DNA of 64,000 nt from Acinetobacter sp. S54 (GCF_016624945.1 NZ_JACVUI010000014.1:1-64000), one strand, 5' to 3'; positions 9,662 to 18,858 are shown, counted from the stretch's first letter. Program-made: numbers and translations. Notes: generated by a model from the sequence alone, not told the origin.

Positions 9662-10627
9662 TCAGGCATTGACCTGCCGTAAGATTTGTCCGTTGATAAA
9701 TCCTTTTGCATTTTCAGTCAATTGTTCCACCATGCGTTGCCTGGACTGAACGCTCCCCCAAGCAGAGTGCGGGGTTATGATTAAGTTAGGAAGATTTGCA
9801 TCTAATAGCACATTGCCATGTTTTGGAGGTTCAACACTCAACACATCGGTGGCTGCACCAGCAATTTTTCCTTGTTTTAATGCATCGACCAGATCTTTTT
9901 CATGCACGATGCCACCACGCGCACAATTGATCAAAAAGGCAGAGGTTTTCATTAATGCAAAGGCATCTGCATTAATCAGATTTCGGGTCTCCTCTGTAAG
10001 CGGACAATGTAAACTTAAAAAATCTACTTGTGATAATAGCTGATGCAGTTCTAAACCATTGGCATGTTTCGGTCGGTTCGGTAAATTGGCAATTAAAACC
10101 TGCATACCAAAAGCTCGTGCCAAGCGTGCAACCTCTTGTCCGAGCTCACCATAACCTACAATGCCCAAGGTCTTTCCTGAAAGTTCAATAATCGGATAAT
10201 CCAAAAAGCAAAATTGCGGTGATTGTTGCCAGCGTCCTTGTGTGACCGCACGATCATAATCAATGAGTGAAGTAGCAAGTGCCAGCATCAAGGTCAAGGT
10301 ATGCTGTGCAACAGAAGCCGTTCCATAGCCTTGACAGTTACACACTACGATACCTTGTTCTTTGGCTGCATCCAGATCGACATTATTCGTGCCTGTTGCA
10401 GAGATCAAAATCAATTTCAGTTGAGGAAGCTGCTTGAGCATCTCCGCATCTATTCTGACTTTATTACTAATAGCGACCTCAACATTGCTTAATCGTTCAA
10501 GTACTTGATCAGATTCGGTACTTTCATATAACTGAAGCTCACTAAAACAGCCTTGTAATGAACTAAAATCCAGATCATTCATGTCTAATGAACCATAATC
10601 CAAAAATGCGGCAGTTAAATTCATCAT
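9662..10627 (-). CDS. D-2-hydroxyacid dehydrogenase (NAD-binding)
   Basis: A 321-residue cytoplasmic enzyme of the D-isomer-specific 2-hydroxyacid dehydrogenase family, which reduces 2-keto acids such as hydroxypyruvate or glyoxylate with NAD(P)H. Residues about 153-164 carry the Rossmann motif (GIVGYGELGQEV). The catalytic trio is visible: Arg in NCARGGIV, Glu in LSVEPP and His in ITPHSAW. It resembles glycerate (hydroxypyruvate) dehydrogenase more than SerA because it has no ACT domain. The substrate cannot be fixed. Monocistronic, with its promoter in the spacer 10628-10943. Confidence 0.9.
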   Translation of the reverse strand: MMNLTAAFLDYGSLDMNDLDFSSLQGCFSELQLYESTESDQVLERLSNVEVAISNKVRIDAEMLKQLPQLKLILISATGTNNVDLDAAKEQGIVVCNCQGYGTASVAQHTLTLMLALATSLIDYDRAVTQGRWQQSPQFCFLDYPIIELSGKTLGIVGYGELGQEVARLARAFGMQVLIANLPNRPKHANGLELHQLLSQVDFLSLHCPLTEETRNLINADAFALMKTSAFLINCARGGIVHEKDLVDALKQGKIAGAATDVLSVEPPKHGNVLLDANLPNLIITPHSAWGSVQSRQRMVEQLTENAKGFINGQILRQVNA

Positions 10628-10943
10628 GTACTCTTGTGTAAATTATTGAATAGAAAACTCAGCATTCCTCATAAAGAATGAAGGCTGGTATTTTGGGATA
10701 TACATATGACTATCTATCCGAAATAACAATGCGTCAAGGCTCATTTACGTTGAATGAATGATTTAATATTTCATTTAGAAATGAGGTTTTTTTGATCCTC
10801 CACAATTTCTCCTTGATTTTATTGATGTTGTTAAATGCGTGTAATTTTTTTGAATTATGTCACACAAATTAGGGATTGTTGCATATGATAGCGACGTTGA
10901 TTACTCAATCTTAAACTGAGTGAATTCACAAAAGGAAAGAAAA
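10628..10943. other. Intergenic region between divergent genes
   Basis: A 316-base AT-rich spacer that must hold the promoters of the dehydrogenase (minus) and the LEA-like gene (plus). A good ribosome binding site (aaaggaaag) lies just before the ATG at 10944. No RNA gene or clear operator was recognised. Confidence 0.5.
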
Positions 10944-11522
10944 ATGAAAATGATGAAAACTGCTATTTTAGCTGCAAGTATTTTAACTTCTGCAACAGTA
11001 TTTGCAGAAAACGCCTCCGTTAATGCGGGAGCAAACGCCCAAGTAGAATCTGGTGGTTTATTAAGCAACATTGGAAATGGGGTGAAAAATGGTGTCAGCA
11101 ATACCGCTCATGCTGTGCATTCAACAGCCGTGAAAGCCACAGATGCTACAATTGATGCGGGTAGTCATGTTACGCATAAAACACATGATGTTGCTGTGAG
11201 CGCCAAAGATAAAACTGTAAATGCCGCAGAGAAAGTGGGCAATAAAAGTGAACAAGCTTGGCAGGACACCAAACGCGGAACCAAAAAGGCAGTAAACAAC
11301 ACTGAAAAATTTACTGCTGAGGAAAAAGCCAAAGCTGAATCACATTGGGATGCAAAGAAAAAGCAGTCCGAAGCTAAACGCGATGCTAAAGCACAAACAG
11401 GCGTAAAAGCAAATACTCAAGCAGGCGTCAAGGTTGGTTCAGTGAATGCCAACGCGGGTGTAGATACCAACATCTCACCACGTAATGCTGGCGTACAAAC
11501 TCAGGTCGGCGTTGGTCGATAG
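10944..11522 (+). CDS. Secreted alanine/lysine-rich LEA-like protein
   Basis: A 192-residue protein with a signal peptide (MKMMKTAILAASILTS, cleavage after VFA). The mature protein has almost no hydrophobic core. Residues about 45-150 carry loosely repeated units (AVKATDATIDAG, VAVSAKDKTVNAAEKVG, AWQDTKRGTKKAVNN) typical of LEA/hydrophilin helices. The two ends are rich in Asn-Ala-Gly-Val (NAGANAQ, VKANTQAGVKVG, NANAGVD). I chose the ATG at 10944, which has a ribosome binding site (aaaggaaag) and starts at the signal peptide; a GTG at 10920 would add eight charged residues. Function is unproven; desiccation protection is a possibility. Confidence 0.72.
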   Translation: MKMMKTAILAASILTSATVFAENASVNAGANAQVESGGLLSNIGNGVKNGVSNTAHAVHSTAVKATDATIDAGSHVTHKTHDVAVSAKDKTVNAAEKVGNKSEQAWQDTKRGTKKAVNNTEKFTAEEKAKAESHWDAKKKQSEAKRDAKAQTGVKANTQAGVKVGSVNANAGVDTNISPRNAGVQTQVGVGR

Positions 11523-11566
11523 GCTGTAGCTGCATTGAAAATGATTTGATAAGACTCATGCTAAAT

Positions 11567-11600
11567 AGACCAAAGGGACGAAAATTCGTCCCTTTGGTCT
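11567..11600. terminator. Strong bidirectional hairpin between convergent genes
   Basis: A perfect 14-base stem (11567-11580 with 11587-11600) around a six-base loop (aaaatt), between the LEA-like gene and the convergent hydrolase gene. Flanks are AT-rich on both sides. It can end transcription from either direction. Confidence 0.85.
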
Positions 11601-11623
11601 TATCTATTTCAAATAAATGAGGA

Positions 11624-12895
11624 TTAAATCGTTTTGAACTTTTCTGCGTCTTGTACAGAATTTTCCGTAAAGACACAAATGCCTTGCTCATCGCTATTTA
11701 GACTTAACTGTTTGTAACTTAGTACAAAATAATCCGCATATTTTTTAATTAAAATTGGACTCATATCTGTGGTTAAGGCATCCTCTTCTTTAAACAGCTT
11801 CATGACACGCCGGTCATTCATCGCCACAATATAACGCTCGGCATTAATGACAATTTTGACAATACCACTGCTTTTAGCATGAATACTAATCAGGTATTTA
11901 TTATTGAGTTGCACCGCATCAGCCAGATAGCTCTCAAGCTTATGACTAATTAGATTAAATACGAGATGATGTCCAAAATTATCCTGTAACTGATCATTAG
12001 TCTCTTGCTGCGACATCGGAAGATTAACTTTAATGCCCAATTTTTGTAAATCTTGTTCTGTGACCTGACGCTTACTCAACATGACACGAGTGATCAGTTG
12101 CTTTAAATTGGCATCAAAATATTGATCATCCAGATGAAGCTCATTATTGCGTAAAATGCGTCCAAGTGCCGCGCTATGCCGCGACATCAAATTTGAAATC
12201 ACCGTACGATAATAAAATTTGCTATTTTTCTTTACACTTCGCATTTGCTGGTAAAAATAGCCTTGATCATAAGGATGACGAATAAGATCATTGAGCAAAC
12301 TAGAACTTGCTAACACAGAAAGAGCTTCATGTCCTGTAAATGGCAGTTTTAGTGTATAGAGAGCTGGAATAATTTTTTTGATTTTTAAATAATGTTCACG
12401 ATCTTCTTTGTAGTAAGGATCATAAACCACAATATATTCTGCCTGAGCCGAAATATCAGTGGCCTGAATCTGCATATCACGATTGAGATTAACATCGAAA
12501 AATTCAGCATAACGGCGATCTTCGACCTGTTGAGGATCAATGCTGAATTGAGGTACAAAAGCAATAATACGGTTCATTTTCAGCAATTTTGAGTATTTAA
12601 TTGCCGCATAACCGCCCATCGAACCACCATAGCCAACAATATGTTTAAATTGTTCCAATATCGGCTGCGCACTTTCCATCATCTGTTGCATTGAAGCGTG
12701 TGGAAACCATGACTTGAGCTTAGGCATAATACCCAATACATTGTAATCATATTTGATTAATGATTTTTCAGCATTAATGGTCAGACCTTTGGCACGACTA
12801 ATTAAATCTCCAAATGAAATCACCAGTTCTTGAGATGTCCCTTTTAGAAAAATAACCCGTATGTGTTCGTCTTCAAAAATAATTTGCTTGTCCAT
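11624..12895 (-). CDS. Alpha/beta hydrolase fold protein of unknown substrate
   Basis: A protein of about 423 residues. The nucleophile elbow VGYGGSMGGYAA gives the catalytic serine, a later YIVVYDPYYKED could give the acid, and LPFTGHEALSVL the histidine, so a full alpha/beta hydrolase triad is plausible within the first half. The second half (about 210 residues) is a separate region with no motif I know. The start is uncertain: ATG at 12895 (MDKQIIFEDE) begins right at the fold, but in-frame ATGs at 12937 and 12949 would add 14-18 residues. Family members often sit with surface polysaccharide genes, but none are here. Substrate unknown. Confidence 0.72.
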   Translation of the reverse strand: MDKQIIFEDEHIRVIFLKGTSQELVISFGDLISRAKGLTINAEKSLIKYDYNVLGIMPKLKSWFPHASMQQMMESAQPILEQFKHIVGYGGSMGGYAAIKYSKLLKMNRIIAFVPQFSIDPQQVEDRRYAEFFDVNLNRDMQIQATDISAQAEYIVVYDPYYKEDREHYLKIKKIIPALYTLKLPFTGHEALSVLASSSLLNDLIRHPYDQGYFYQQMRSVKKNSKFYYRTVISNLMSRHSAALGRILRNNELHLDDQYFDANLKQLITRVMLSKRQVTEQDLQKLGIKVNLPMSQQETNDQLQDNFGHHLVFNLISHKLESYLADAVQLNNKYLISIHAKSSGIVKIVINAERYIVAMNDRRVMKLFKEEDALTTDMSPILIKKYADYFVLSYKQLSLNSDEQGICVFTENSVQDAEKFKTI

Positions 12896-13228
12896 TAGGC
12901 TACCGAAAAATAGTGACTGGCTCTGATGTATACGCATGCAATGTTCCATTCGGTACAAAACATGGCGGAACCTGTTATTTTATAAAGACTGTGCGAAGAA
13001 AACAGGGCAAAAGCTACCACAATGTTGCAATCTTGTTGGCACCTCTCATAAAAATGCGACTTCAAAAGTTATCAGCAAAATGGAAAAAGTTATCCACAAT
13101 TCACCCTAATCGAGTAAGATTTAAGCCCTATAACCAACCATTAACAAGCCCAGATGTTAAGGAACTGAACTCTTATTTTTTCTAAAATTCAGATAAGAAC
13201 GTTTTATGAGCTTTAGAACCCTTCCAAA
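12896..13228. other. Intergenic region with a perfect DnaA-box-like site
   Basis: A spacer of about 330 bases upstream of the hydrolase gene. It contains TTATCCACA at 13090-13098, a perfect match to the DnaA box consensus, and a possible minus-strand -10 element (tataaaat) near 12980. Open frames here lack recognisable protein features. Confidence 0.45.
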
Positions 13229-14137
13229 TTAATCAAATACTTTGCCCTTACGCCAATATCCCATAAAATTCAGACAGTTTTTATCTATGCCGCAATCCTG
13301 AATTAAAAATCGGCGTATCGCTAAAACTGCCGCAGACTCGGCTGCAACCCACGCATAAAAGGTTTGCTGTGCTTGTTGTTCATTTTTAGTGAACCACAAA
13401 ATTTCTTCATCAATATTAATGTCATCCAATTCGACTTGTTGTTGTTTTTGCGGTTGAAATAATTGATGAACTGTTTCGATCAATTTACGACCAGGTTGTT
13501 GGCCATCATCACGACTAAACCAGTGGATTTGTATATTTGGATGTTCATTGAAGGTGACTCGATCAAGAGCCGAAGGCATTTCGATATACACGTTGACGTG
13601 TGCCTGAGTATTTTGTTGAATTAACTCATTGATGATTCCAGAAACTGCGGGCAATGCTGTTTCATCAGCCATAAGTAAAATCTGATCTGCCTGCTGCGGC
13701 GGTTGCCATTCAAATCCCGCTTGATCCCCTTGCCAAATCGCATTTGGTGCAGCCATTTGTACTCGGTCTCCTACTTTGGCCTGTTCCGCCCATGAAGATG
13801 CAGGGCCTGTTGCACCATGCATGGCAAAATCAATATCAACCTGTTTCTGTTGTGGACGTAAATAGCGAATTGTATAAGTACGCATCGGAGGACGAATTTG
13901 TTCGGGTAATTGACGGTAATATTGATACCAGTCAGGACTATTTTCTATCCAGTGTGTCTGTGCTGAATGGTCTGAGACAGGAAAGAATAATTTAACTCGC
14001 TGATCAGGCGCATAACTCACGATCTGAGCCAGTTCTTCTGATTGAAAAGTAAACCGAGTCATGGTTGGAGATAGTTTTTGAATTTGAGCCAATTGCATAT
14101 TCACAATCAAATAAGGTTGTGCCTGATTCATCATCAA
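13229..14137 (-). CDS. Siderophore-interacting protein (FAD-dependent ferric reductase)
   Basis: A 302-residue cytoplasmic flavoprotein of the SIP/ViuB family, which reduces ferric siderophores to release iron. The FAD-binding motif (RPPMRTYTIRY, about residues 88-98) is present, as is the C-terminal SIP region ending in AAESAAVLAIRRFL. Three ATGs in tandem (14137, 14134, 14131) precede NQAQPYL. A near-perfect Fur box lies about 40 bases upstream, so the gene should be induced under iron starvation. No siderophore synthesis or receptor gene is beside it. Confidence 0.92.
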   Translation of the reverse strand: MMMNQAQPYLIVNMQLAQIQKLSPTMTRFTFQSEELAQIVSYAPDQRVKLFFPVSDHSAQTHWIENSPDWYQYYRQLPEQIRPPMRTYTIRYLRPQQKQVDIDFAMHGATGPASSWAEQAKVGDRVQMAAPNAIWQGDQAGFEWQPPQQADQILLMADETALPAVSGIINELIQQNTQAHVNVYIEMPSALDRVTFNEHPNIQIHWFSRDDGQQPGRKLIETVHQLFQPQKQQQVELDDINIDEEILWFTKNEQQAQQTFYAWVAAESAAVLAIRRFLIQDCGIDKNCLNFMGYWRKGKVFD

Positions 14138-14173
14138 ACTCTCATAATAGAAGATAGTTTAAATATAGCATTT

Positions 14174-14192
14174 ATTGATAATGATTATCAAT
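14174..14192 (-). promoter_or_regulatory. Fur box upstream of the siderophore-interacting protein
   Basis: Positions 14175-14191 read ttgataatgattatcaa, a palindrome with an unpaired central base that matches the core of the GATAATGATAATCATTATC consensus. It lies in the promoter region of the minus-strand gene starting at 14137. Confidence 0.85.
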
Positions 14193-14261
14193 TTCAATAA
14201 TTCAGCTCTATGGGGCGCCCTTGCCACTTAAACTTCATCCTCTTTTGAACCTTACTGTGAT

Positions 14262-15110
14262 TTAAAATTCTTCATAAATAGCAGGATCCTGATTCCGAAG
14301 TCGACCCTCTGCACGGGTCAATTGATTGATTTGCTGGACTTGCTCATCACTCAAACTAAACTCAAAAATTTCTTGATTGGCTATCTGATTTTTATCACTG
14401 CTGGCTTTTGGTATTGGAATGACGCCAAGTTGATATTGCCATCTTAAAATCACCTGAGGTACAGAATAATTCAACTCTTGCGCTATGTGTTGTAATACCT
14501 GATTTTGCATGACATCACTGCCTCGTCCCAAAGGACTCCATGCCATTGTCAAAATCTGTTTCGATTGGTCGTAGTCTCGTTGTTGCGTTTGATTAAAATA
14601 GGGATGCAATTCAATTTGATTAATCACAGGCAATATGCCTGTTTCACGTTGTAAAGTATCATTGTGCTCAGGTAAAAAGTTACTTACACCTATCGATTTA
14701 ATCAGCCCATTTTTTTGTGCATCAATCAACGCTTGCCATGCCTCGACATACAATCCCTGTTTGGGATTAGGCCAGTGAATGAGATAAAGATCCAAATAAT
14801 CAAGCTGCATGCGATATAAAGATTCTTCAAGCGTTTCAGCCGCCATTTTATATTCATGGTGACGACCCGGAAGTTTTGAAGTAATAAATACCTCTTTTCG
14901 CTCTAATCCCGACTGGCGAAAGGCTTCGCCAACAGCGCCTTCGTTTTCATAGTTAAAGGCGGAGTCCAACATACGATAGCCATTATTTAAGGCACGTAGC
15001 ATGACTTCAACGCCAGCTTTGCCTTTTAAAGTATAAGTACCAAAGCCAAGCGCTGGGATCTGATGTCCGTCATGTAGTTTTATAAGAGGAATTTTCATCT
15101 GTTTAGTCAT
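14262..15110 (-). CDS. Aldo/keto reductase
   Basis: A 282-residue cytoplasmic (alpha/beta)8-barrel oxidoreductase that uses NADPH to reduce aldehydes or ketones, closest in type to the 2,5-diketo-D-gluconate reductase group. Seen motifs: the N-terminal LGFGTYTLKG, the catalytic Asp/Tyr segment MLDSAFNYENEGAVGEAF, the Lys in FITSKLPG, the His in LDLYLIHWPNP and the cofactor motif IPIPKASSDKNQIANQEIFEF. Full length, no oddities. Physiological substrate unknown. Confidence 0.92.
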   Translation of the reverse strand: MTKQMKIPLIKLHDGHQIPALGFGTYTLKGKAGVEVMLRALNNGYRMLDSAFNYENEGAVGEAFRQSGLERKEVFITSKLPGRHHEYKMAAETLEESLYRMQLDYLDLYLIHWPNPKQGLYVEAWQALIDAQKNGLIKSIGVSNFLPEHNDTLQRETGILPVINQIELHPYFNQTQQRDYDQSKQILTMAWSPLGRGSDVMQNQVLQHIAQELNYSVPQVILRWQYQLGVIPIPKASSDKNQIANQEIFEFSLSDEQVQQINQLTRAEGRLRNQDPAIYEEF

Positions 15111-15313
15111 TTTTCAATCTTTTCTATATTGATCGTATCTTTCTTTTTAACATGCATAATCTGAGGACTCAGCAACAACCCCATATAAAAATGTTATAAA
15201 ATTCGTCGAATTGTATGAGAAATGCTATTTTCTCAACAACTTGCATACGAGCTCAGTTCATAATAGAAAAATATACGGTTTACACATCATTCATTGTTAT
15301 TGAGCCCGATCTT

Positions 15314-16084
15314 ATGAAACCGATTCATCATGCTGCACAACAAGGATTTACTCAGGCTGCTGAACTCTATCAACAAGTTCGTCCTGATTATCCGCAAGAT
15401 ATTGTGAACTGGTTAAAGCAGGAGTTGCGATTAGATCAAAGTTCACGTGTAGTAGATTTAGGCGCGGGTACAGGTAAATTTATTCCTTATCTAAAACAGA
15501 TAACCTCAGATATTATCGCTGTGGAACCTGTACAGGCCATGCGAGAACAATTTAGTAAAGTGCATCCTGATGTTAAAACGCTAGCCGCCTATAGCTCTGA
15601 AATTCCCCTTGCGCCCCAAAGCGTTGACGCGGTCATATGTGCACAATCATTCCATTGGTTTTCTAATATCGAAACACTCAATGAAATCCATCAAATTCTC
15701 AAAAAAGAAGGACATTTGGGATTAGTCTGGAATCAGCGTGATATTGAAATTAACTGGGTCAAGGCTCTGGCAAATATTTTGGAACCCCTAGAACAAGATA
15801 CTCCCCGTTACCACAGTGGTGATTGGAAAAAGGTATTTGAACATCAATTTTTATTCCGACTTGAAAGTGTCAACGTTTTTTCACAGACCCAAAAAGGAAG
15901 TGTTGAACAAGTCGTGAGCAAACGCTTACTTTCTACAAGTTTTGTAGCTGCCCTGCCCGAAGATCAACAATATGAACTGAAGCAACAATTTGAACAGGTC
16001 GTATTCGAGTTAACGGGTAAACAGCCACAGGACGAAATTGAATTTCCGTATATTACCTACGCTTATCATTTTAAAAAAATCTAA
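15314..16084 (+). CDS. Class I SAM-dependent methyltransferase
   Basis: A protein of about 256 residues with the SAM-binding motif I VVDLGAGTGKF (residues about 45-55), the acidic loop IAVEP and the post-motif VICAQSFHWF, all typical of the methyltransferase 11 (UbiE-like) group. The frame is open from 15215, but homology-like sequence begins at MKPIHHAAQQGF, so the ATG at 15314 is preferred; the 33 extra codons look untranslated. The acceptor substrate is unknown. Confidence 0.88.
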   Translation: MKPIHHAAQQGFTQAAELYQQVRPDYPQDIVNWLKQELRLDQSSRVVDLGAGTGKFIPYLKQITSDIIAVEPVQAMREQFSKVHPDVKTLAAYSSEIPLAPQSVDAVICAQSFHWFSNIETLNEIHQILKKEGHLGLVWNQRDIEINWVKALANILEPLEQDTPRYHSGDWKKVFEHQFLFRLESVNVFSQTQKGSVEQVVSKRLLSTSFVAALPEDQQYELKQQFEQVVFELTGKQPQDEIEFPYITYAYHFKKI

Positions 16085-16113
16085 TATTGATTCACATTTA
16101 ATAAGGAATCCCT

Positions 16114-16680
16114 ATGAGCATCCAAAATAATAAACCATTACAGATTTTAGCCTTAGTTTTAAGTAGTACGCTATTACTGAGTGCATGTAATAAAAACGAT
16201 CACACCCAAACCGCTCAAACTGAGCAGCAGCCCCCTTCACATGAAGCAGACGTTGATCAGTTAAAAACACCACCTGTAAAAGAGTTCCCTGCAACAGCAC
16301 AAGATACGCATGATATTGCTCTGTTAGATGAATTTGATGAAAAATTCACTGCCATGACTGATGATATGGACAATGAACTGGCAAAAATGCAACAGGATGG
16401 AACATTGACATCAGAGTTCGATCGTAATCGTAAACTAGATCATATACAGTCAGCACTCACTATGCTGAAAGAGCTAGACTTAAAAACAGCACAAGGGCGC
16501 TATATTCAGGGATTGCTTTATCAATACTGGGAAAATCAGGGGAAGTTAATCAATGAGCAAACGAGCTCCGCAAATGCACAAAACCAGAAAAAAACCGCCA
16601 TTAGCGTTCAAGATTTAAGTGATTATTTACATGCTCAGGAACAGTTAAAACACTGGAAAGATCAACAGAAGCCAACATAA
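16114..16680 (+). CDS. Predicted lipoprotein, helical
   Basis: A 188-residue protein with a signal peptide and lipobox LSAC (Cys25), so probably a lipoprotein. The mature part is charged, Gln-rich and mostly helical (FDEKFTAMTDDMDNELAKM, LDHIQSALTMLKELDL). No known domain is recognised. A ribosome binding site (aagga) precedes the ATG. It follows the methyltransferase by 29 bases and could be cotranscribed with it. Function unknown. Confidence 0.72.
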   Translation: MSIQNNKPLQILALVLSSTLLLSACNKNDHTQTAQTEQQPPSHEADVDQLKTPPVKEFPATAQDTHDIALLDEFDEKFTAMTDDMDNELAKMQQDGTLTSEFDRNRKLDHIQSALTMLKELDLKTAQGRYIQGLLYQYWENQGKLINEQTSSANAQNQKKTAISVQDLSDYLHAQEQLKHWKDQQKPT

Positions 16681-16754
16681 ATTATATAAAAACAGCGGTA
16701 AAACTCAAAGGGAATCTAGTTGGCCGCTGTATAACTAAAATTTTGAAAATAAAT

Positions 16755-17315
16755 TTAAATTTTCTGCCGTTCAATCCATTGGATGGACTGCACCCGAAAG
16801 ACTTCACATGCTCCATCGCCGACACCACCCGGAGAAAGAGAGGATGTCCATACCAGATTATTATCTTTGACTTCAACCAGTTCACCTTTTAAACGGACCA
16901 GATCGCCACGTTTCACTTGGGTAATCTGTTTGGCAATATTCGGATTAGCAGGAATAATATGCATATTCGAGACCAGCTTTAAAGCTTGATCGGGAGGTAC
17001 TGGAAGTGTTTGCATAGTCCAGTTCAAATAACGATCGTACTGATTAATTTTAATTTGCGATGCAATATTGGGGTGAGCAAATAAGCCATAACTCACAGCA
17101 AAATCTATAGGCGAAAATTTTGCCTGTTCATCATCACGGTATTGCTTAGAACCCAAAATACGAAAATCACCTTTAAATGGTTTAAGTACAGAAATAGATT
17201 GGCCTTTGACCTCTGGCGCTAATCCTCTTGCAATATTATAGTCGCTGGAAGTGGAAGCGCTGACTTGCCCAATACACAATGCAACCATCACCCCCAGACA
17301 TAGATGCTTGAGCAT
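16755..17315 (-). CDS. Secreted protein of unknown function
   Basis: A 186-residue protein with a signal peptide (about residues 1-20, ending VSA). The mature protein has a conserved-looking core: LKPFKGDFRILGSKQYRDDE, FAVSYGLFAHPNIASQI and a C-terminal KRGDLVRLKGELVEV, which looks like a small OB-type barrel, followed by a single cysteine near the end. A strong ribosome binding site (ggaagaggag) precedes the ATG. It appears to be a periplasmic protein of a conserved hypothetical family. No function is claimed. Confidence 0.75.
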   Translation of the reverse strand: MLKHLCLGVMVALCIGQVSASTSSDYNIARGLAPEVKGQSISVLKPFKGDFRILGSKQYRDDEQAKFSPIDFAVSYGLFAHPNIASQIKINQYDRYLNWTMQTLPVPPDQALKLVSNMHIIPANPNIAKQITQVKRGDLVRLKGELVEVKDNNLVWTSSLSPGGVGDGACEVFRVQSIQWIERQKI

Positions 17316-17487
17316 ATTGACTCCTCTTCCTAGTTAAATACGATTAATCTTTTGACTTTTATGTTAAATCTAATATGAATAAAAAGAAGGAAAATTAAGT
17401 AACAATAAATAGATTTTTCGTCACTTTTTGTCTGGATGGTTGCCTTCCCAATTGATCAGTCATGTTGCAAGATGCAGTAATAAATGT

Positions 17488-17955
17488 TCAATCTTCAAAA
17501 TCAATCCTAAGCGTTTCAAAACGGACTCGACCTTCTTGCACGGCCTGTGCAATCGCTTGTTGCCCTTTGGTCAGTCTTGCTCCACCACTTTTAATATCAA
17601 TTAAAATAACCTCGATATCTTCGGCTAATCCCTCGCCATCCCGGAAATCGGTATAACCATCAAACACCACATAATCTACTGGATCGCCTAGGAATTTAGC
17701 GTCACTCGGAAGATAACGAAATTCTGGCATTATCGGTGCAAGTTGTTCTGCCATTTTGCCTTTTAATACAGCGCGACTCGTATTCACACTGCGTTTTTGT
17801 GCCTGTGCCAAAGCTTGTTGATGCTCAAGTTGCAGTTCAGCAATATACTGTTCATATTCCGCTCGAATTCGCCCATTTCGTGTATTTGAAAGAATCAGTG
17901 TGGTAACCACCACACCAATACACGCCCCAATTAACATTGCCATCCAGATGGACAT
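17488..17955 (-). CDS. Membrane-anchored Holliday-junction-resolvase-like endonuclease family protein
   Basis: A 155-residue protein with one N-terminal membrane segment (about residues 4-22), a short coiled region (AEYEQYIAELQLEHQQALAQAQKR) and a C-terminal domain (about residues 65-155) with YLPSDAKFLGDPVDYVVFDG and VILIDIKSGGARLT. The D...E/D-x-K pattern (VDY..., IDIKSG) is the PD-(D/E)XK-type core of proteins related to archaeal Holliday junction resolvase (PF10107-like). Membrane attachment of such a nuclease fold is odd. Activity is unproven. It is divergent from the ParA gene. Confidence 0.75.
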   Translation of the reverse strand: MSIWMAMLIGACIGVVVTTLILSNTRNGRIRAEYEQYIAELQLEHQQALAQAQKRSVNTSRAVLKGKMAEQLAPIMPEFRYLPSDAKFLGDPVDYVVFDGYTDFRDGEGLAEDIEVILIDIKSGGARLTKGQQAIAQAVQEGRVRFETLRIDFED

Positions 17956-18077
17956 GAACTTACCTGCTACCGATTTTGCTTAACACTTTAAATAAGCTTA
18001 AGACTTTTGTCATGTGTAACCTTTCGGTGTTAAAAAGATGCTAATCTAATTGAGTAAATCAAGAATATATCTCGAGC

Positions 18078-18722
18078 ATGAAAACGATACTTATAGCAAA
18101 CCAAAAAGGCGGATGCGGTAAAACCATTACAGCGATCACATTGGCTTCAGCATTGGCTCAGAAAGGATATAAAGTTGCATTGGCGGATGCAGATAATCAG
18201 AAATCTGCTTTACAGTGGCTGAAACAACGCCCAAAAACGGCAGCAATCATTCAGAGTCTGGATTGGCGACACGAAAAATCGATTGGCGAGGCGCCCAAAA
18301 ATATTGATTATCTGATTATTGATGCACCTGGTGCATTATCGGGTGAACATGCTGAACAACTGATTAGTGAAGCACATGCGATTGTCACTCCATTACAACC
18401 TTCTTTTTTTGATATTGACAGTACCAAGCGTTTTTTAAAACATTTACAGGACATTAAACGGATTCGTAAAGGTAAAGTGGGAATTCATTTAGTTGCCAAC
18501 CGCATGAAAGCTAATACGTCGAGCAGTAAAGATATTCAGCAGTTTTTTGAAAAAATTGAACAACAGCCTGTGGCTGCGATTTCTGAACGTAGTGCTTATG
18601 GTCAACTAGCCATGCAGGGCTTAAGTATTTTTGACCGCTCTCAAAAGAATTTTCTGTTATTACAGTCGCAGTGGCAGCCATTGCTTGATACTTTAATTGA
18701 GGATCCTGCTGAATGGTTTTAG
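18078..18722 (+). CDS. Orphan ParA/MinD-type ATPase
   Basis: A 214-residue ATPase with the deviant Walker A motif [11 protein letters not shown] (residues about 8-18), the Walker A' [12 protein letters not shown] and the Walker B segment YLIIDAPG. These features place it among the small chromosomal ParA family used to position cellular cargo or segregate DNA. No parB, parS-like cluster or partner gene is next to it, so the cargo is unknown. The ATG has only a weak ribosome binding site. Confidence 0.9.
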   Translation: MKTILIANQKGGCGKTITAITLASALAQKGYKVALADADNQKSALQWLKQRPKTAAIIQSLDWRHEKSIGEAPKNIDYLIIDAPGALSGEHAEQLISEAHAIVTPLQPSFFDIDSTKRFLKHLQDIKRIRKGKVGIHLVANRMKANTSSSKDIQQFFEKIEQQPVAAISERSAYGQLAMQGLSIFDRSQKNFLLLQSQWQPLLDTLIEDPAEWF

Positions 18723-18858
18723 ATCTCTGCTGAACGCTTAAAACCTCCAGATTTTTTTTGCATTCATTTTTACAACGTAATGAAACTCAACATTTATTTT
18801 CGGATGGTTTTTTTTCAGTTAAGATGATTTGCCTAATATTTAACAGATAGAGAGTTCA

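Noticed and set aside
12913..13185. Open frame of 90 codons on the plus strand
   Set aside because: It overlaps the start region of the hydrolase gene, has no ribosome binding site and its product shows no recognisable features.
13229..14192. A complete siderophore locus
   Set aside because: Only the reductase and its Fur box are present; neighbours are unrelated.
15215..15313. N-terminal extension of the methyltransferase frame
   Set aside because: The 33 extra codons do not look like methyltransferase sequence; the ATG at 15314 is the family-like start.
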